The position numbers were made by a program, and so were the translations under genes. From Spirosoma aureum (GTDB lineage Bacteria > Bacteroidota > Bacteroidia > Cytophagales > Spirosomataceae), in NCBI RefSeq assembly GCF_011604685.1, contig NZ_CP050063.1, forward strand, positions 1,386,501-1,450,500: a DNA stretch of 64,000 nt. The letters run 5' to 3'. The notes under the pieces were generated by a model. The model was not told where the DNA came from, did not search any database, and was given only the letters and a program-made list of their open reading frames with translations. Positions 17,230 to 25,857 of this stretch are shown piece after piece (position 1 is the first letter of the stretch; each line of letters starts with the position of its first letter).

Positions 17230-18636
17230 ATGCTAGCTAAAATGAAGTTATTGCCCACTGTTGGTAGCCTGTTTATGGCTGCACTACTTGTCGCCTGTCA
17301 ATCGTCGGAGAAAAAAGCCGGACAGGATTCTGAAGATGGTATGATACACCTGATCACGTTAGACCCCGGTCATTTTCATGCGGCTCTGGTGCAGAAAACG
17401 ATGTATGACGGCGTGGATTCGGTCGTGCATGTGTATGCATCCGAAGGGCCCGATTTGCAACTGCATCTGGATAAAATTAAGGGCTACAATACCCGCTCCG
17501 ACGATCCGACGCATTGGAAAGAAGAAGTCTATAAAGGCGCGGATTTCCTGGACAAAATGATCGCTGATCGGGCCGGGAATGTAGTGGTAATGGCTGGGAA
17601 CAACCGCCTGAAAACAGATTACATCCAGAAAACGGTTGACGCCGGATTTAATGTACTGGCCGATAAACCAATGGTTATTAGTTCGTCGAATTTTGGCCAA
17701 TTGAAAGATGCTTTCGCTACGGCGGAGAAAAATAAGGTGCTGCTCTATGACATCATGACGGAACGGTACGAAATCTCGACCATGTTGCAGCGGGCCTTTT
17801 CGATGCAGGCCGACGTGTTCGGAACACTGGAAAAAGGGACGCCCGACAATCCGGCTGTTACGAAAGAGAGCGTTCACCATTTCTATAAAAATGTGTCGGG
17901 TAGCATCCTGACGCGCCCGGCCTGGTTTATGGACGTTGCTCAGCAGGGCGAGGGTATTGTCGATGTAACGACTCACCTCGTCGATCTCGTTCAGTGGGAA
18001 TGTTTTCCCGAACAAACCATTGATTATCAGAAAGAGATTAGCCTTACATCGGCCCGGCGATGGACGACGGATATGAGCCTGAGCCAATTTAAGGCGATAA
18101 CCAAACTGGATGCTTTCCCGGATTACCTCAAAAAAGATGTCGTGAAAGACAGCATACTGCGGGTATACAGCAACGGTGAAATTAACTATCAGCTCCGGGG
18201 TGTTCATGCGAAAGTATCGGTTACCTGGGCCTATAAAGCACCGGAAGGAGCAGGCGACACCCACTACTCGATTATGCGCGGAACGAAAGCCAACCTGATC
18301 ATTCGACAGGGAGCCGAGCAACAGTATAAGCCAACGCTCTATATCGAGCCGATCAAAGGAAATACTGCCCTCGATGCCTCGCTGAAAACCGTTTTGCCGA
18401 CCATTCAGAAGGAGTTTCCCGGTGTGGAAATCAAGAAAATAGCAAAAGGCTGGGAAGTCGTCATTCCTGAAAAATACAAGGAAGGTCACGAAGCCCATTT
18501 TGGCCGGGTAACGCAAAAATACCTGCAATACCTGAAAGAAGGCAAGATGCCTGCCTGGGAGGTCCCCAACATGCTGGCTAAATATTATACCACAACTCAA
18601 GCGCTGGAACTGGCGAAAAAATCAAAGAGTAAATGA
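17230..18636 (+). CDS. Gfo/Idh/MocA-family lipoprotein
   Basis: 468 residues with a lipobox (MAALLVACQS) rather than a Tat signal, so it is probably membrane-anchored outside the cytoplasm. The N-terminal part reads LDPGHFHAAL, where a glycine-rich NAD loop would be expected, then VVVMAGNNRLKTDYI, VLADKPMVI and YDIMTERYE; the C-terminal half (from about 200) matches the 'putative oxidoreductase C-terminal' domain found in Bacteroidota. The poor nucleotide-binding loop is odd and raises doubt about NAD use. Flanked by two Tat-exported relatives. A start four codons later (MKLLPTV, base 17242) is possible. Confidence 0.8.
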   Translation: MLAKMKLLPTVGSLFMAALLVACQSSEKKAGQDSEDGMIHLITLDPGHFHAALVQKTMYDGVDSVVHVYASEGPDLQLHLDKIKGYNTRSDDPTHWKEEVYKGADFLDKMIADRAGNVVVMAGNNRLKTDYIQKTVDAGFNVLADKPMVISSSNFGQLKDAFATAEKNKVLLYDIMTERYEISTMLQRAFSMQADVFGTLEKGTPDNPAVTKESVHHFYKNVSGSILTRPAWFMDVAQQGEGIVDVTTHLVDLVQWECFPEQTIDYQKEISLTSARRWTTDMSLSQFKAITKLDAFPDYLKKDVVKDSILRVYSNGEINYQLRGVHAKVSVTWAYKAPEGAGDTHYSIMRGTKANLIIRQGAEQQYKPTLYIEPIKGNTALDASLKTVLPTIQKEFPGVEIKKIAKGWEVVIPEKYKEGHEAHFGRVTQKYLQYLKEGKMPAWEVPNMLAKYYTTTQALELAKKSKSK

Positions 18637-18642
18637 CTGAAA

Positions 18643-18718
18643 GAGCGAAAGAGTGAATGAGCGGTGCACGTCATTTTTTGCTGAAGCATCACTCATTCAC
18701 TCATTCACACTTTCGCTC
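18643..18718. repeat. Intergenic hairpin with 21-nt arm shared with 37700
   Basis: The left arm begins GAGCGAAAGAGTGAATGAG at 18643 and is nearly complementary to 18701-18718. The arm's first 21 bases recur exactly at 37700-37720 in another gene junction. It sits 7 bases after the lipoprotein stop and could act as a terminator or mRNA-stabilising hairpin, or derive from a small mobile palindromic repeat. Confidence 0.65.
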
Positions 18719-18744
18719 ATTACCTCTTTCATCCCCTTAAAATC

Positions 18745-19923
18745 ATGAACAACCCACAGGATAATCGACGCAAATTTCTTAAAGAGTCCGTCGCAACGGC
18801 GGCTGGCCTGATCATGCTACCGGGTTTGCCCGGTGAGGTGTTGACGGCTCCTCAACGACTGGTCATCGAAAATGAAACGAAGACTTCGCTGGCTCCCAAG
18901 GCCGGACGGATTAAGTTCGCCGTTATTGGTATGAATCATGGCCATATTTACGGTCAGGTGGAGGCTACGGTCCGGGGCGGTGGCGAATTAACGTCTTTCT
19001 ACGCGAAAGAGCCTGATCTGGTCGCTGCGTTTGCCAAACGATACCCACAGGCCAAACTCGCCAAAAGTGAGCAGGAAATTCTTGATGATAAGTCCATACA
19101 ACTTGTTCTCAGTTCTGCCATTCCCGACGAACGGGCACCATTGGGCATTCGGGTCATGAAGGCTGGCAAGGATTACATGGCTGATAAACCCGGTATCACA
19201 ACACTCGAACAACTGGCCGAAGTACGTCGCGTTCAGAAGGAAACGAAACGTATCTACTCAATCATGTATAGTGAACGTTTCGAGAATAAGGCGACGATTA
19301 AAGCCGGAGAGCTGGTTAAGGCCGGAGCAATTGGCAAAGTGATCCAGACAATTGGCCTGGGGCCGCATCGCATAACGCCTAAGTCGCGTCCGGATTGGTT
19401 TTTCGACCGGAAGCGGTTCGGTGGCATTATCTGCGACATTGGTTCGCACCAGTTCGATCAGTTTCTCTACTTTACCGGTTCTTCCAAAGCCGATGTGGTT
19501 GCCTCGCAGATTGGCAATACGAACCATCCGCAATACCCAAACTTCGAAGATTTCGGCGATGTGATGCTGCGCGGTGATGGCGGTGTGGGCTACATTCGGG
19601 TCGACTGGTTTACGCCGGATGGGTTGAAATCCTGGGGCGATGGTCGCCTGACAATTCTTGGTACAGAAGGCTTCATTGAGATTCGTAAGAACATTGATCC
19701 GGGTGGGCGCGAAGGCGGAAACCATCTGTTTCTGACAGACAATAAAGAAACCCGCTACTTCGATTGTAGCAAAGAGACACTGCCCTATGGCGAACAGCTC
19801 GTGAACGACATCCTGAATCGTACCGAAACCGCTATGACGCAGGAGCATTGTTTTCTGGCTACCGAGCTGGCCCTTAAAGCCCAGAAGCAGGCTCAACCAA
19901 TTCACCTGAAAAATAAGAGTTAA
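18745..19923 (+). CDS. Tat-exported Gfo/Idh/MocA oxidoreductase (ThuB-like position)
   Basis: 392 residues with a twin-arginine signal (QDNRRKFLKESVATAAG). The Rossmann loop is FAVIGMNHGH, followed by LVLSSAIPDERAPLG, MADKPGI (DKP in place of EKP) and the second-domain ICDIGSHQFDQFLYFTG. The next gene encodes a ThuA-domain protein. In Sinorhizobium the ThuA/ThuB pair acts on trehalose and related disaccharides through 3-keto-sugars, with ThuB being a Gfo/Idh/MocA enzyme; the pairing here suggests similar chemistry but outside the cytoplasm (inference). Confidence 0.85.
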   Translation: MNNPQDNRRKFLKESVATAAGLIMLPGLPGEVLTAPQRLVIENETKTSLAPKAGRIKFAVIGMNHGHIYGQVEATVRGGGELTSFYAKEPDLVAAFAKRYPQAKLAKSEQEILDDKSIQLVLSSAIPDERAPLGIRVMKAGKDYMADKPGITTLEQLAEVRRVQKETKRIYSIMYSERFENKATIKAGELVKAGAIGKVIQTIGLGPHRITPKSRPDWFFDRKRFGGIICDIGSHQFDQFLYFTGSSKADVVASQIGNTNHPQYPNFEDFGDVMLRGDGGVGYIRVDWFTPDGLKSWGDGRLTILGTEGFIEIRKNIDPGGREGGNHLFLTDNKETRYFDCSKETLPYGEQLVNDILNRTETAMTQEHCFLATELALKAQKQAQPIHLKNKS

Positions 19924-19989
19924 GGCGTTGAAACGCCGAGCTTTCCGAACGTTTTGAGCGATAGGGAAGCCGAATTCCGATATTGACAC

Positions 19990-20829
19990 ATGACGAAACA
20001 ATACGTACTTACCCTGCTTTTAGCTCTGGTTGCCACGAGTGTCGGCTGGTCATTGGACGATCAGGTGAACTGGAAGAAAGTTCGGGTGCTGGTCTACACA
20101 AAAAATGGGAAAGGATATGTTCACGATAACATCCCCAATGCTGTTCAGTGTATTCAGAAACTTGGGCAGCAGCATGGATTCAAGGTTGATGTGTCAGATC
20201 AGCCGGCGGTCTTCACCGAAGAAAATCTGAAGCAATATACCGCCCTGATTTTTCCAAGTACCAACAACGACGTGTTCGATACCGATGCGCAACGACTGGC
20301 GTTTCGACGGTATATTGAGGCTGGTGGCGGGTTTGTTGGCATTCATTCCGTTATAGGTACCGAGCGTAACTGGCTATGGTTTAAGCGAATGCTTGGCGGG
20401 ACGTTTGCCTGGCACCCTCACTTTCAGAAACTCAAACTCACTATTATCGACACGAACCATCCGTCTATGCAGGGATTGCCCAAGGTTTGGGAGAAAGGGG
20501 ATGAGTGTTATTTCTCGAAAGAAATGTCGCCTGGTCCGACGGTCGTAATGGCACATGATCTGACCTCACTGACTCCACAAAATCAGGAAGAAAAAGACAA
20601 GATACTGGCAAACCGGGGTTCATATACCGAGCTCTATCCGGCGGCCTGGTATTACAATTTCGATGGAGGATATACCTGGTGTACGGCGCTTGGTCACGAT
20701 AAAAAAGACTACGAAGACCCTACGTTTACCCAGCACATTTTTCAGGGCGTCCGTTTCGTGGTCGGGCAGGTCAGGAAAATCGATTTCAGTAAAGCCTACG
20801 CCGATTCGAGGGATACACCTATAAAATAG
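19990..20829 (+). CDS. Secreted ThuA-domain protein
   Basis: 279 residues with a signal peptide (YVLTLLLALVATSVGWS). The ThuA fold, a glutamine-amidotransferase-like flavodoxin fold, is visible as VRVLVYTKNGKGYVHDNIP, TALIFPSTNNDVF, GGGFVGIHSV, FAWHPHFQKL, TIIDTNHPSMQGLP and YTWCTALGHDKKDYEDPTF. Biochemical role of ThuA is poorly defined; it is tied genetically to 3-keto-disaccharide metabolism. It is directly behind a Gfo/Idh/MocA gene, a frequent pairing in Bacteroidota and Planctomycetota. Confidence 0.87.
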   Translation: MTKQYVLTLLLALVATSVGWSLDDQVNWKKVRVLVYTKNGKGYVHDNIPNAVQCIQKLGQQHGFKVDVSDQPAVFTEENLKQYTALIFPSTNNDVFDTDAQRLAFRRYIEAGGGFVGIHSVIGTERNWLWFKRMLGGTFAWHPHFQKLKLTIIDTNHPSMQGLPKVWEKGDECYFSKEMSPGPTVVMAHDLTSLTPQNQEEKDKILANRGSYTELYPAAWYYNFDGGYTWCTALGHDKKDYEDPTFTQHIFQGVRFVVGQVRKIDFSKAYADSRDTPIK

Positions 20830-20833
20830 TTTA

Positions 20834-20911
20834 CGGTTTAGGGTAGTTGGTTTCCGGTAAGCTGGAATGGCCAGAGGCAGAAAGCCCGCTGAAACCAACT
20901 ACCATAAACCG
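20834..20911. repeat. Intergenic hairpin between ThuA and SDR genes
   Basis: Arms 20834-20853 and 20892-20911 pair over 19 of 20 positions (CGGTTTAGGGTAGTTGGTTT against its near-perfect complement) around a 38-base loop. It lies within a same-strand junction, so it may attenuate or process the transcript rather than end it; no long T-run follows. Confidence 0.65.
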
Positions 20912-20932
20912 ACAGAATAACCAACCTAAAAA

Positions 20933-21757
20933 ATGGAACAAGTGCAAGAGAATACGAACGTGCAGCAGGCAGTCAATCCAACGTTTCAAACTATTTTTTC
21001 GCTCGAAGGTAAACTCGCGCTCATTACGGGCGGGGGGAGTGGTATTGGCTTTGATATTGCCCGTTGTATGGTGCTGGCCGGAGCCAGTGTTGTCATCACA
21101 GGTCGTCGGGAGCAACCCCTGCAGGAAGCTGCCAAACAGCTTGTTGACAGCCGTACCGGTGCTCAGGCCTACTACAAAGTGAACGATGTGACAGCAAGGG
21201 AGTCGCTGGATGGCCTGGTTGAGGAAATTGAAGCCGCACACGGTCCCATTGATATTCTGGTCAATAATGCCGGTATCAACATGAAAAAACCTGCCCTTGA
21301 AGTAACCGACGAAGATTTCGACCGTATTGTTCACACAAATCTGAACTCCGTTTTCAGCCTGACCCGTGCCTGTGCGCAACGCATGATGGCGCGTAAAAGT
21401 GGTTCGATCATCATGATTTCGTCGATGGCCGCCTATTATGGTCTTGATCGGGTGGTGGCTTATGCCGCGTCCAAGTCGGCCGTTGAGGGCATGGTTAAAG
21501 TGCTGGCGTCGGAGTTTTCGGGCAATGGCGTTCGCGTCAATGCGATTGCCCCCGGATTTATTGAGACGGCGATGAGCAAAACAGCGATGGGCGGAGATCC
21601 AGATCGGTTTGCCCGCGCCATGCGCCGGACACCGATGGGAAAATTTGGCAAACCCGATGATATCGGTTGGGCCGCTGTTTACCTGGCTTCTGAAGCCGCC
21701 AAATATGTCACTGGCGTATCACTGCCCGTTGATGGGGGTAATTCAATCGGGTTTTAA
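20933..21757 (+). CDS. SDR-family oxidoreductase, candidate D-mannonate oxidoreductase
   Basis: 274 residues, no signal peptide. Classical SDR motifs are intact: TGGGSGIG (32-39), NNAG (111-114), Ser163/164 in MISSMAA, and Tyr177-x3-Lys181 in YAASK. The C-terminus PVDGGNSIGF is typical of gluconate 5-dehydrogenase or mannonate oxidoreductase-like members. B. subtilis uses an SDR (YjmF/UxuB) to reduce fructuronate to mannonate, the step before UxuA, and no long-chain UxuB is seen here. I therefore suggest fructuronate reductase; a keto-gluconate reductase is the alternative. It closes the glucuronate block. Confidence 0.85.
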   Translation: MEQVQENTNVQQAVNPTFQTIFSLEGKLALITGGGSGIGFDIARCMVLAGASVVITGRREQPLQEAAKQLVDSRTGAQAYYKVNDVTARESLDGLVEEIEAAHGPIDILVNNAGINMKKPALEVTDEDFDRIVHTNLNSVFSLTRACAQRMMARKSGSIIMISSMAAYYGLDRVVAYAASKSAVEGMVKVLASEFSGNGVRVNAIAPGFIETAMSKTAMGGDPDRFARAMRRTPMGKFGKPDDIGWAAVYLASEAAKYVTGVSLPVDGGNSIGF

Positions 21758-21922
21758 CATAGGGTTTGTGCTGGCATACATACGTAACTGCCGGGGGTAA
21801 GAATTATCCGTTGTTGTTCGATACCTGTTTGAAGTCTAAAAAAGCGTACGACGAAGTCGTTACGTTCTACTTTAGTGAGATTTATTGGTTAGGCGGCTTT
21901 TGTCTGGCAGATCGATGATCGT

Positions 21923-22696
21923 ATGGAAAACCAACAGCAGCCTCAACCTCAATCGGATCAGGAGCCAGCCAATAAGCCACCAGCACAAAAAAAGGGGCTT
22001 GGCCGGGTTTATGAGCTAGTACAGGAACGTTGGCCAGAATATGTCCTCGAAATTGTCGTCATTATTTTTAGTATCACCATCTCGTTTGCTTTAGACGAAT
22101 GGAAAGAGAAGGAACGCAAGCAGGAAGTTGAACAGATCTACCTGAAGGGGCTTTCGGATGACCTGAAGCGAGATCGTGTTTTGCTGCGGGAAGTCATGGC
22201 AGAAACGCAGCAGATTGTGCAGAAAGCACGGACATTGGTGAAACTCAGCAGCCAGTCCGATATTGATAAGCTAGGGTATAATCAGGTGATCAGAGATGTC
22301 AAGTTTGTGTTTAAACGTCCCCGCTTCATTGCCGAAGATGCCACGTTTGCTGATCTGAAAAGTACAGGAAACATGCAGTTGATTACCAGCTATCTGTTAA
22401 AAAGCAGTTTGTTCGACTACTACAAAGGCTATGAGTCGATCGATCAGGTCGAAACGGCTGAACTCCAGACCACGAACTTTGTTATTGCTCCTGTTCTGCT
22501 AAAGCGCTTTCCGGTGATTGGCGATAACGCGTTAGAAAAGAAGGTTGATTTACGCTCAATTATCAATGAGATCGAGTTTAAAAACACAATGTACGTTCGT
22601 CAAACGACACGTGAGGAGTTGCTAAGAGATTATCAACGGCTTTATAAACAGGCAGATACGATTCAGGCAATGTTGGCCCATCAATTAAAGAAGTAG
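21923..22696 (+). CDS. DUF6090-like single-TM protein
   Basis: 257 residues. A Pro/Gln-rich N-terminus (about 1-25) leads to a transmembrane segment (EYVLEIVVIIFSITISFAL, about 40-58) immediately followed by the charged DEWKEKERKQEVEQIYL stretch that marks this Bacteroidota family. The rest is helical and polar, with predicted coiled-coil character. Function unknown. It is 5 bases ahead of the next secreted protein, so the two are probably co-transcribed. Gap 21758-21922 shows nothing recognisable. Confidence 0.65.
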   Translation: MENQQQPQPQSDQEPANKPPAQKKGLGRVYELVQERWPEYVLEIVVIIFSITISFALDEWKEKERKQEVEQIYLKGLSDDLKRDRVLLREVMAETQQIVQKARTLVKLSSQSDIDKLGYNQVIRDVKFVFKRPRFIAEDATFADLKSTGNMQLITSYLLKSSLFDYYKGYESIDQVETAELQTTNFVIAPVLLKRFPVIGDNALEKKVDLRSIINEIEFKNTMYVRQTTREELLRDYQRLYKQADTIQAMLAHQLKK

Positions 22697-22701
22697 ATTT
22701 T

Positions 22702-23499
22702 ATGAAACAGTTCTTCCTCTTCGTCTGCAAAGTCGCCCTGCTTGGTTTGGTATGCCTGTCCGGCAGTCGCTTATTGGCTCAGTCGGCTCCCACCGCCAAA
22801 ACCTATACGTATTTCATTTTTCATAAACTGTCGCCCGGTCTTACTATCCAGGATGCGCTGCCCGTTGAGCGGGAGTGGCGGGTCATCAATCAGGCTGCAG
22901 TAGATGAAGGCAAGATGATTGGCTGGCACATGATGGTCAAACAGATGAGTTCTAACCCGAACCCGGATTATGACTATGTAACGGTGATTGTTTCCCCGGT
23001 AATGGGTATTCAGGGCGCTTCTCCGGCGGCCATCGCGAAAATCTATGGCGATAGTGTGCAAACCCGTATGGCCAATCTGCAAAAACGTGACCGGGCTACG
23101 GCACCTGTCGTGAAAATGGAAGTGTGGGAGACGGTAGACGCATCGTTTGGCACTGGATTTTCGCCCGATAAATCCCCCATCGTTGTGGTTGACTTTATGA
23201 AATTACGCGATCCCACGGCTGATTGGTTAACGTTGGTTACGCCCATAAAGCAATTGAACGCTGTTCGTGTCCGGCAAAACGAGGCTTCTGGCGCAGGTGT
23301 GTCAACGCTGATTGTACCAAAAGGTAGCGAGAAAGGATATAATCTGATCGCCTTTCAGACTATGGCAAACACGAATGTACTGGCCAATCCGGCAAGCAGC
23401 GAGACGACGAAACTTCAGAGCCAGATTAACCGCTCATTTGATGTTGTCCGGCAGGAGGTTTTTCGTTTCACGGAGTATACCAAAAGGCCAGGGAAATAA
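22702..23499 (+). CDS. Secreted protein of unknown function
   Basis: 265 residues with a signal peptide (FFLFVCKVALLGLVCLSGSRLLAQ). I do not recognise the family. It appears to have two similar alpha/beta halves (about 35-130 and 150-250), each opening with a beta strand and containing a conserved-looking Trp/Val pattern, reminiscent of ferredoxin-like NIPSNAP or stress barrel domains, but this is weak. Starts 5 bases after the DUF6090-like gene and ends at a bidirectional terminator. Confidence 0.7.
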   Translation: MKQFFLFVCKVALLGLVCLSGSRLLAQSAPTAKTYTYFIFHKLSPGLTIQDALPVEREWRVINQAAVDEGKMIGWHMMVKQMSSNPNPDYDYVTVIVSPVMGIQGASPAAIAKIYGDSVQTRMANLQKRDRATAPVVKMEVWETVDASFGTGFSPDKSPIVVVDFMKLRDPTADWLTLVTPIKQLNAVRVRQNEASGAGVSTLIVPKGSEKGYNLIAFQTMANTNVLANPASSETTKLQSQINRSFDVVRQEVFRFTEYTKRPGK

Positions 23500-23510
23500 G
23501 CTAGTTTAAG

Positions 23511-23564
23511 GTATTGGGTAATTAAGGCTTATTTATTCACCTGATTGCCTTAATTACCCAATAC
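23511..23564. terminator. Bidirectional hairpin terminator at convergent junction
   Basis: GTATTGGGTAATTAAGGC (23511-23528) and its exact complement (23547-23564) form an 18-bp stem with an 18-base loop, filling the 69-base gap between two convergent genes. AT-rich flanks allow termination from both sides. Confidence 0.75.
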
Positions 23565-23568
23565 TCAT

Positions 23569-25857
23569 TCATGCATAAACTCTGACCTCCAGTAAAGCAG
23601 CCGGTGCATTGCCGTTCATGGCTTTCAAATGGATTGTCAGGCTACTGGTATCAAGTGGTTGCTCGAACCGGATAACGTTCCGGCTCTGGTGATTTTCGGT
23701 CTGGTGAAAAATGCGTTCATTGCGATCATTACAAAGTACATATTCCTGAACGCAAAAGGGTGATGCTGTTTCGGGGTGTACCATAATAACCGATTCGAGC
23801 GGATGGTCGAAATCCGAATCGAAAAACAACTCGACCCGACTAATTTGCTTCCGGTCGGCCCAGCTCATCGTTAACGTCGGGTTGGGATCAGTCGGAGCTG
23901 CTACCCAGGCATTAGGCTGGTTCGTAGGGCGCTGAAAGCCATTTCGCACATTTTCAGCCGCAAACAGCCGGATGCCGGGTTCAATCTGTAAGGCAATATT
24001 ATGCCCTTTTGGGCGACGTTCCGGGCACCAGAATTCAAACGTTTCGACACCAATGTCGTCGGTTGGCTCCTGCTTGCCATAATTTGATACCGCCGGATTA
24101 CTCTTATTAAACACCGATACAATACCCGTCGCTCTCAATTGGCTGTACTGGAGCCGGATGTGTTCATTTTTCAAGAAACACACGAATACATAACCCGCGT
24201 GGTCCAGCGTTGCATTAAACGGTAAGTCTACTTCTTGCTTCCCTTTTCGTACGGGAATTGTCAGGGTTTGCAGCGTTACATCGGGCGTATGATTGCCGGG
24301 TTTGCTACTTCGACGTAGTTCTACCGTAAGGGTTGTGTCCTGATCAGCCGTCACATACGCCTTCAAATGAGGTACGGGTCCTGCCGGAATTGGCAGCATC
24401 TGTGCCGATGGTTGCGCCAGCGTTACAAGTGGGCCATCGGGCGGTAAGCTGCTCAAAACAAATTCGCTGGATGCCGATAGATGCGCCTGTTGGGCTAAGT
24501 CCTGGTCATCGTGCAACCGAAGGCCGGGTATGTACTGACCGATTTTCAGCAGTTCTTTCTGTAGAGACGCAACGTATTGCCGCTCTGGCCTGTCAACAAG
24601 ATCACGGGGTTTTAACCCATCGCGGGTACATAGGGCAGCAGCCATACCGACGGCTTGCGCTACATAGGCACTGGTGCCCATCACACGCGACGACCCGAAT
24701 GCAACGTGCGAGGCACTGATCAGGCGACCAGCCAGAAACAGGTTATTGATATTACGGGAATAAAGACTGCGATATGGAATCTGATAAATTCCTTTGCTAT
24801 GCCATTGATTACAGCCGGGTTTTTCGCTGAATACGCCATCGGCCGGGTGTAAATCGATACTCCAGCCCCCGAAAGCCACCGCGTCGACATGTTCACGTTG
24901 TTCGACAACATCCTGCTGGCGAAGAATGTAATCCCCCTCAAACCGACGGCTTTCGCGCTTACCCGGAATATGACCGACCCATTCCAGCGTCAGCGTTTCG
25001 GCTTCTGGGAACTGCCCCGAATTTTTGATGTAGTTCCAGACCCCATAGACAACCTTCCATAATTCCCATTTGATTTTTTCGGTATCGTGAACGGTGTCTA
25101 AGCGGCCACCATATTCGATCCACCACAGCTGACAACCATATTCCTGGGTATTGAACCGACGGTAGCGTGGAATTTTGGTGATGTCATCCAGTGCATAAGA
25201 CGGTGGAACAAAGCGAACCGGGCGACCCGTATCTTTCGTGTAGAAGTACATCGAATGGCCCAGCAACTCGCCGTATTCGGCCGAAGGAGCGAACTTTTCG
25301 CCAAACTCTTCCTCTGACTCAGCTCCCATCCGAAAGGCTGCACCCGCCTGAAAACCTACAATTCCGTCGCCTGAGGCATCGCAGAACAAAGGAGCTACAA
25401 GCTCATATAGCGTGCTATTCTGGCTGCAAAAGGCTTTCAGTTCACTGATGGTATCCGGCGTCGATTTCTCTACCTCATACACCGCCGTATTCAGTAACAG
25501 GGTGATATTGGATTCGCCAATTACTTTTTCGAGCAGAATCGTATCGAAAATCAGCGGATTCCCTTCCGGATTTCGGTACCAGTTTTCGAGAAGCAATTCG
25601 TCGATGACACCGCCTTCGCGGGCCCATCGATTGTTGTTGCCCATGTGTGAAGTTGCGCCCAGAACCCACAGCCGTACTTCGCTCGAAGCGTTGCCGCCGA
25701 GCACAGGCCTGTCCTGCACCAGCACGACGCGAATGCCTGCCCGAGCTGCTGTGATGGCACAACAGACACCCGATAAGCCCCCGCCAACTACAATCAGATC
25801 GGCGTCATGTCGGATGGTTTTTAAGGTTCGTTTATCGGTTGCTTGTTCGCGTATCAT
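23569..25857 (-). CDS. FAD-dependent oxidoreductase (FAD_oxidored type), cytoplasmic
   Basis: 762 residues, no signal peptide. The dinucleotide-binding loop is DLIVVGGGLSGVCCAITAAR, followed by the family hallmark LGGNASSEVRLW. Other conserved blocks are CDASGDGIVG, GKRESRRFEGDY and IPYRSLYSRNINNLFLAGR. The C-terminal part (about 520-762) looks like beta-sandwich or discoidin-type sequence (VELFFDSDFDHP). It is the last gene of the nine-gene operon and overlaps the GH2 gene by 26 bases. It is a clear paralogue of the secreted FAD enzyme at 33225. Substrate unknown, probably a sugar or sugar-derived alcohol. Confidence 0.88.
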   Translation of the reverse strand: MIREQATDKRTLKTIRHDADLIVVGGGLSGVCCAITAARAGIRVVLVQDRPVLGGNASSEVRLWVLGATSHMGNNNRWAREGGVIDELLLENWYRNPEGNPLIFDTILLEKVIGESNITLLLNTAVYEVEKSTPDTISELKAFCSQNSTLYELVAPLFCDASGDGIVGFQAGAAFRMGAESEEEFGEKFAPSAEYGELLGHSMYFYTKDTGRPVRFVPPSYALDDITKIPRYRRFNTQEYGCQLWWIEYGGRLDTVHDTEKIKWELWKVVYGVWNYIKNSGQFPEAETLTLEWVGHIPGKRESRRFEGDYILRQQDVVEQREHVDAVAFGGWSIDLHPADGVFSEKPGCNQWHSKGIYQIPYRSLYSRNINNLFLAGRLISASHVAFGSSRVMGTSAYVAQAVGMAAALCTRDGLKPRDLVDRPERQYVASLQKELLKIGQYIPGLRLHDDQDLAQQAHLSASSEFVLSSLPPDGPLVTLAQPSAQMLPIPAGPVPHLKAYVTADQDTTLTVELRRSSKPGNHTPDVTLQTLTIPVRKGKQEVDLPFNATLDHAGYVFVCFLKNEHIRLQYSQLRATGIVSVFNKSNPAVSNYGKQEPTDDIGVETFEFWCPERRPKGHNIALQIEPGIRLFAAENVRNGFQRPTNQPNAWVAAPTDPNPTLTMSWADRKQISRVELFFDSDFDHPLESVIMVHPETASPFCVQEYVLCNDRNERIFHQTENHQSRNVIRFEQPLDTSSLTIHLKAMNGNAPAALLEVRVYA

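Noticed and set aside
17359..18600. 413-codon open frame on the minus strand
   Set aside because: It is a shadow opposite a well-supported Gfo/Idh/MocA lipoprotein gene, lacks recognisable domains and has unnatural composition.
25834..25842. ATCGGTTGC, a half match to the LacI operator
   Set aside because: Lies in the coding overlap of the GH2 and FAD oxidoreductase genes, with only one good half-site.
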